Assembly (NCBI GenBank): GCA_039184055.1
Contig: JBCDBH010000255.1
Location: 1-8,665, forward strand
Source: JBCDBH01 sp039184055
Lineage (GTDB): Bacteria; Acidobacteriota; Thermoanaerobaculia; Multivoradales; J023
Direction of reading: 5' to 3'
DNA length: 8,665 bases
Below are positions 4,740 to 8,665 of this stretch, piece after piece. Numbering within the stretch: position 1 is the first letter of the stretch; each line of letters starts with the position of its first letter. The notes beneath the pieces were generated by a model. That model did no database searches, was not told where the DNA came from, and saw only the letters and a program-made list of their open reading frames with translations. Both the position numbers and the translations under genes were made by a program.

Positions 4740-7526
4740 TCAAAACGGATTCCCCAGGCTGAGAAAGAGCACCGGATTCGACTCGTCGGCGGGCGCATCG
4801 AGCTTCCACCCCACGTCGAGCCGCAGCGGTCCGATCGGCGATTGATATCGCATCCCGACACCGAGACCCAGCGAGCCGTCGGCGATGTCGAAATGATCGA
4901 CATCCGCCCACACATTGCCCCAATCGGCGAAGAGTGTGCCTCCCACCGGGCCAGAAATCGGGAATCGCCAATCGAGATTGAGCAGCAAGAGTGTGTTCCC
5001 CCCTACAGGAAGGCGGCGCCCATCGTCGAGCGTGATCAACGTTTCCCCGGGAACGCCGAGCCGGTCGCGCTCCCAGGCGCGATGCGACGTCCGCCCACCG
5101 GCGAAGAATCGTTCCGACACCGGGATCAAACCGCTGTCGCGGCCGGCGGGCACCAGCGGATCGGCTTCGACCGTATCGTTGAGCGGCTCGATCATACCGA
5201 TGCGCGCGCTGCTCGCCAGCACGCCTAGGTCACCGGCCGGCCAATAGGCGCTCTGCTGCCAAAAGAGCTCGGTGAGCTCGGTTTCGGCATCGAAAAGCGG
5301 AAAGGCCCATTCGAGCTGTAGGGTCGTCGTCCAACCCCGTGTCGGATCCACCGGATCGTCACGCTGATCGATAAAGAGCAGCGGCGCCACGCTGGCGATC
5401 TGGAGATCGCGCTCGTCACGCGGCAGACCGGACGGGTCGAGCACTTCGTCGGTCAGGGAAACGAGGCGGTATTCGGCCACCAGCGCGAGGCTGATGGCGT
5501 CGAGCTCGCGTCGCAACGCCACCTGTACGCCACGATCGACGACATCGAACGCCTCACGATCTTCCTGTTGCCGAAAGAGACTGGCGGTGAGCGGGATCCG
5601 CCAGCGACCGAGGGTCGGTTGATCCCACAACAGACGATAACGCTGATCGTCCTTATTGGCCCGCAAATCGAGCTGCAGGCGTCCACCACGCCCTCCGACA
5701 TTGAGCCGCGACACCGACAGCAGCCCGCCGAGCCCGCTCTCCGAGTCGTAGCTCACGCCGTACCCGAGGCGCCACCGTTCGGCCTCGTCGACCGTGATCC
5801 GCACATCACGCGCGCCACCGAGCGCACCGCTCGGTAGCACCTCGACCTCGACCTGCGAGAACACACCGAGCTGGTAGAGCTCGCGCTCCGCGGCGAGCAG
5901 ACGCTGACGACCGAGCGGCATGTTGGCGGCGAGCCCCGAGAAACGACGAATCGTCGACTCGCGGGTGTAGCGATGACCCCGCACCAAGAGCCGGCCGATG
6001 TGTTGCTGCAACCCAGGATCGACCGCGAGCTGGATGTCGACCAGCGTCTCGTCGTCGTTCCACGACAGCGTGGGCAAGATGGTGGTGTCGCGATGACCGA
6101 GCGCCTCGTGCCGGGCCACCAGCTCACGGATCGTCTCGTCGAGCAAGACGGGGTGAAAGGGGCCACCCGGACTGAGCGGCAGACCGTCGAGCGACGCCCC
6201 GCCCATCGCGCCATCGACCTCGAAGCGGACGACTCGCCGTCGTACGCCAGCCTCGATGGGAATCTCGACCGCGAGCTCGCCCCCGCCGAGATCGGTGACC
6301 GAGCTCGGCCACACCTCGGCATCGGCAAACCCCTCGAGACGATAAAAAGACCGCAAGTTGCGCAGATCGGCGGCGAGATCCTCGTCGACCAGTCTGCCGC
6401 TTCCCGGGCGCCAGGAAGAGCCGACCTCGGTCGCGATCAGAGCGAGCAGACGCTCGTCGTCATAGAAGCGTTCACCACTCAAGGTGAGCCGGGTCACACG
6501 ATGACGCTCACCCGGTTCGACACGAATCTGGATGCTCGTGCGCTGACTCCCCGCCGACTCGGAGCACTGTACCTGAGCGCGATAAAAGCCCCGTCGTTGG
6601 TAATAGGTGCGGATCGAAGCACAGGTTTCGGCGAGCAATTCTCGGCGCCAGACGCCGTCGGGAAGCAACCCGCGACGCTCGAGACGACGACACGACACGC
6701 CGACACACTGAAGATCGATCACCGGACCGGCGTCGATGTCGTAGGTCAGATCGACCCGGTCTCCACCGTCGAGCCAGGTTTCGACCGGTGCACCGACGCT
6801 CGCCGCGAGATGCCCCGATTCAGCGAGCACACCGCGGAGCGCATCTCGGTTGCCTTCCACACGCTCGGGGCGATACGGCTCCCCGCTTTTCACCACGAGC
6901 GCCTCGATCAACGTCTTCGGCTCGTCGACCACCCCGAGATCGCCAATGAAATCGACCGTGCCGACCACCGCGGGCGACCCCGACTGAATGGCAAAGACGA
7001 CTTCGGCCCGGGCTGGAGCGATCGACTCGGTGCTCGCCGCCACCGCCGCCGTCGGATAGCCCGCGGCGGTGAGTCGATCGAGCACACGGGCACGCATGGC
7101 GATGATCGCGCTATCGTCCACGGCTCGATCCGCGAGCCCTCGGGTCAGCTCGCTGAGCGCCTCGGCGAGATCGTCGGGCGCACCCACGACACGGGCTCGC
7201 TCGACCCACGGGCGAGCGGTCAGCACCACCGACACCACCACGCCTGCCGCGCCATCGGGTCGGGTGAGCACGTCGACTTCGTCGACGACGCCGGTGGCAT
7301 AGAGCTCGAGCACGGTCGCGCGAATGAGCTCGCCATCGAGCCGATCACCGACCGCGAAACGCAGTTGTCGATCCCAATCGATCACGCGTCCGGGTGGAGC
7401 ATCGATCCGTACTTCGATCGCCGTAATCCGTGACGCGCCCGGCACGTCTCGACTACGAACCGGCTGGCTCCACCCCATCATGACCGCGCACGCGATCAGC
7501 GTGACGACGAGCGAACGTCGGCTCAT
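4740..7526 (-). CDS. Omp85-superfamily outer-membrane assembly protein (BamA/TamA type), apparently seven POTRA domains
   Basis: A 928-residue outer-membrane protein. Residues 1-25 form a signal peptide (MSRRSLVVTLIACAVMMGW). Seven POTRA-like repeats can be counted by eye, at roughly 33-105, 107-182, 186-267, 268-338, 342-426, 431-504 and 508-581. Typical strand and turn elements are GERFYDDERLLALI, FYRLEGFADAEVW and GHRYTRESTIRRFSGL. The barrel runs from about 583 (WRLGYGVSYDSESGLGGLLS) to the end. It includes FFAGGRTSHRAWE (807-819), corresponding to the conserved lid loop whose Arg is R816, then GGTLFADWGNVW, and closes with the beta-signal VLFLSLGNPF ending in Phe. BamA in E. coli has five POTRAs and about 810 residues, TamA three and about 577, so this one is long at its N-terminus. 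Its four mature Cys residues (274, 279, 302, 321) all lie in POTRA 4. ATG at 7526 overlaps the tamB stop as ATGA, with GGGAG upstream, which implies translational coupling. The tamB partner suggests a TamA-like role, but a BamA role cannot be excluded. Confidence 0.92.
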   Translation of the reverse strand: MSRRSLVVTLIACAVMMGWSQPVRSRDVPGASRITAIEVRIDAPPGRVIDWDRQLRFAVGDRLDGELIRATVLELYATGVVDEVDVLTRPDGAAGVVVSVVLTARPWVERARVVGAPDDLAEALSELTRGLADRAVDDSAIIAMRARVLDRLTAAGYPTAAVAASTESIAPARAEVVFAIQSGSPAVVGTVDFIGDLGVVDEPKTLIEALVVKSGEPYRPERVEGNRDALRGVLAESGHLAASVGAPVETWLDGGDRVDLTYDIDAGPVIDLQCVGVSCRRLERRGLLPDGVWRRELLAETCASIRTYYQRRGFYRAQVQCSESAGSQRTSIQIRVEPGERHRVTRLTLSGERFYDDERLLALIATEVGSSWRPGSGRLVDEDLAADLRNLRSFYRLEGFADAEVWPSSVTDLGGGELAVEIPIEAGVRRRVVRFEVDGAMGGASLDGLPLSPGGPFHPVLLDETIRELVARHEALGHRDTTILPTLSWNDDETLVDIQLAVDPGLQQHIGRLLVRGHRYTRESTIRRFSGLAANMPLGRQRLLAAERELYQLGVFSQVEVEVLPSGALGGARDVRITVDEAERWRLGYGVSYDSESGLGGLLSVSRLNVGGRGGRLQLDLRANKDDQRYRLLWDQPTLGRWRIPLTASLFRQQEDREAFDVVDRGVQVALRRELDAISLALVAEYRLVSLTDEVLDPSGLPRDERDLQIASVAPLLFIDQRDDPVDPTRGWTTTLQLEWAFPLFDAETELTELFWQQSAYWPAGDLGVLASSARIGMIEPLNDTVEADPLVPAGRDSGLIPVSERFFAGGRTSHRAWERDRLGVPGETLITLDDGRRLPVGGNTLLLLNLDWRFPISGPVGGTLFADWGNVWADVDHFDIADGSLGLGVGMRYQSPIGPLRLDVGWKLDAPADESNPVLFLSLGNPF

Positions 7527-8335
7527 GGAAACGTCTGCTCCCAACGAGCATCGGCGGCGTAGCTGCCATCACCGTTCTGGGTCAGCACCAGGACGAGCCC
7601 ATCCCCCAACCGCCACTCCACCTGGAGACGTTGCTCCTCGGTCGATGCCGGATCGGCCGAGTAGGTCACCAGCACGTCGCGTGACAGCTGTTTGCCCACC
7701 GTCACCCGCGCCGTGCCGACGGTATCGCCACCGGTGGTCAGCGGATCGACGCGAAAGGTGTCGAGCCCGAAAAGATCCCGCCAGCGCTGGCCGACGGTGC
7801 TGGTGGCCTGGCCGTAGAGCCAGTCGGCGGCGCTGGTCGAGCCGCTCAAATCTTCTTGCCCACGCGATTGCCGACGACGCGCCGCCGGCGGGGTGAGATC
7901 GACCTCGCGGGTGCCACCGCTGGCGAGCAATTGGAAGACCTCGACATCCGGCAGCGGTGGCTCGGATCGGAGCTGGGCGTCGAGCCGGCTGGCGGTGCCG
8001 CTGAGCGTCAGGGTCACGTCGTATTCGCGGACCTGCGTGGTCGCCACCACGTCGAGCTCGGGATCGATCTGGGTCGGTTCGTCGAAACGCAAACGTCCAC
8101 GCTCGAGCCGATAATCGATCCCGCCGTATTGCAACCGCCCCCCGGCGTCGAGCTCGGCCTCACCGAAGAGCAGCGGTCGGGTGGGCGTGCCGCGCAACAC
8201 CAGCTCGGCACTTCCCGTGGCGACCGCGACATTGTTGTCGACCTCGACTCCGTCGGGAATCTGGACGTCGACATCGAGCGTGATCGCCGCTAGACGTTCA
8301 TCGACGTCGACGACCTGTAGGCGTTGTCGACGGAA
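7523..8335 (-). CDS. tamB: TamB (DUF490) family protein, C-terminal part only
   Basis: About 270 residues of the conserved C-terminal domain of TamB/YtfN, a very large inner-membrane-anchored periplasmic protein. Its beta-taco groove bridges to an Omp85 partner, in outer-membrane protein assembly and phospholipid transport. Family landmarks in order are LDVDVQIPDGVEVDNN, AELVLRGTPTRPLLFGEAEL, GRLQYGGIDYRLERGRLRFD, then REYDVTLTLSGTASRLDAQL, RSEPPLPDVEVFQLLASGG, VTVGKQLSRDVLVTY and the terminal QVEWRLGDGLVLVLTQNGDG. Full-length members have about 1,000-1,500 residues, so more than two-thirds is missing. The minus frame stays open to 8602, but beyond about 8335 it reads as antisense of a plus-strand coding region. 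The convincing TamB sequence begins near FRRQRLQVVDVDERLA, and the exact boundary is uncertain by about 20 bases. The stop TGA (7525-7523) overlaps the Omp85 start by 4 bases. The order tamB then Omp85 is the reverse of enterobacterial tamA-tamB. Confidence 0.87.
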   Translation of the reverse strand, partial: FRRQRLQVVDVDERLAAITLDVDVQIPDGVEVDNNVAVATGSAELVLRGTPTRPLLFGEAELDAGGRLQYGGIDYRLERGRLRFDEPTQIDPELDVVATTQVREYDVTLTLSGTASRLDAQLRSEPPLPDVEVFQLLASGGTREVDLTPPAARRRQSRGQEDLSGSTSAADWLYGQATSTVGQRWRDLFGLDTFRVDPLTTGGDTVGTARVTVGKQLSRDVLVTYSADPASTEEQRLQVEWRLGDGLVLVLTQNGDGSYAADARWEQTFP

Positions 8336-8350
8336 AAAGCCCTGAACCAG
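8321..8350. other. Head-to-head junction of two 5'-truncated genes
   Basis: To the left, minus-strand TamB coding loses its upstream part; to the right, plus-strand DUF4178-like coding begins without a start codon. The plus frame opens only after TAG at 8318-8320. The two frames share codon registration in opposite directions. By hand count the plus frame has about 83-85% G/C at third positions, while the minus frame beyond 8335 has only about 60-65%. The coding strand therefore really switches here. Confidence 0.68.
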
Positions 8351-8665
8351 GTCGCCGATCTGCCGACCGAATTGAGCTTTGACGTGCCGCGCGTCGGGCG
8401 GCTGACCCGCATCGACATCGACAGCGACGTGCGCGACGGCTGGGCCTTTGTGGAGGCCTATGTGACCGACCCCGAGGACGTGCCCGTCTTTGAAACCGGA
8501 CGCACGGTTGAGCGGTATCGCGGGATCGAAGATGGCGAGCGCTGGAGCGAGGGCAGCGGCGGCTCGACCATCCGCTTTCGCCCGTCGATGGCCGGGGAAC
8601 ACACCATCGAACTGGCGGTGTCCGAGACCGGGAAATGGTTCGGCCGTGGCATCCGCAACGACAAC
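8336..8665 (+). CDS. DUF4178-family protein fragment (C-terminal region), both ends missing
   Basis: A plus-strand frame without stops covers the right end of the window (open from 8321). Its protein is convincing: VGRLTRIDIDSDVRDGWAFV, then EAYVTDPEDVPVFETGRTVE, YRGIEDGERWSEGSGGSTI (about 8516-8572), and MAGEHTIELAVSETGKWFG. DUF4178 proteins carry after their membrane helix a beta domain with this pattern: a variable strand pair ending in a 'dnsW' element, then 'yY.G...gE.WsEGs' and a 'PaG.Y.L.ve' strand. That is why I assign the family. The function is unknown; such genes often sit beside a polyamine-type aminopropyltransferase homologue and other small membrane genes, which would lie outside this window. 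There is no start codon or ribosome binding site at the left, so the N-terminal domain has been lost at the junction. Codon use resembles the ubiA and Omp85 genes, not the CIA30 segment. Confidence 0.62.

Noticed and set aside
4696..4971. Longer N-terminus for the kinase-like protein
   Set aside because: It would overlap the Omp85 C-terminal barrel for over 200 bases and adds an Arg-rich stretch without family similarity. ATG at 4695 sits directly before the first membrane helix.
5973..7433. Long plus-strand open frame (486 codons) opposite the Omp85 gene
   Set aside because: It is the antisense of a clear Omp85 coding region. Its product is rich in His, Arg and Asp with no recognisable domain, as expected from high third-position GC.
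8351..8602. Continuation of the TamB frame toward 8602
   Set aside because: The predicted residues are Ala/His/Pro-rich without TamB strand pattern, while the opposite strand gives a coherent DUF4178-like protein with much higher third-position GC.
1..8665. CRISPR array, tRNA, rRNA, insertion sequence or attachment site
   Set aside because: I saw no regularly spaced repeats, cloverleaf, transposase motif or terminal inverted repeats on either strand.

Overview
The window is GC-rich DNA (roughly 60-65% by eye), with very high third-position GC in most genes, from a bacterium with an outer membrane. It carries the 3' end of a tamB-like gene, an Omp85 barrel protein and signal-peptide proteins. 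An Omp85 protein that appears to have seven POTRA domains, plus the general gene style, suggests a Myxococcota-like or other 'deltaproteobacterial' lineage. That placement is a guess; there is no RNA gene or taxonomic marker to fix it.

Layout, left to right. (a) Bases 1-922 hold minus-strand fragments. There is a possible short partial ORF at the extreme left. Next comes a CIA30-domain coding segment without a start, joined out of frame to the first ~73 codons of a GT-C/ArnT-like glycosyltransferase. This segment has visibly lower third-position GC than the rest. (b) Bases 923-1081 are intergenic, with a candidate promoter and a cluster of ACGT-core palindromes. (c) Bases 1082-2805 hold two plus-strand genes: a UbiA-superfamily prenyltransferase resembling decaprenyl-phosphate phosphoribosyltransferase, and a secreted DUF6503-like protein. 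(d) Bases 2809-8335 hold a minus-strand operon, read right to left: the tamB 3' part, the Omp85 gene overlapping it by 4 bases, then a six-TM, double-PAS histidine-kinase-like protein. (e) Bases ~8336-8665 read as a plus-strand fragment of a DUF4178-type protein. It starts abruptly where tamB ends.

How the genes fit together. TamB spans the periplasm, and TamA/BamA-type barrels work with it in outer-membrane protein insertion or lipid movement, so (d) is an envelope-biogenesis operon. The kinase-like gene at its end has Asp where the phospho-accepting His should be, and its ATP-binding boxes are degenerate, so it is probably a non-catalytic membrane sensor. In (c), the prenyltransferase probably makes a polyprenyl-linked sugar donor. 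GT-C glycosyltransferases use such donors, which fits the divergent glycosyltransferase remnant next door.

Main caution: two positions, about 700-711 and about 8321-8350, look like joins between unrelated gene fragments. They could be real rearrangements or chimeras from amplification or assembly. The interior (about 1082-8320) looks intact and self-consistent; the flanks should be read with care.
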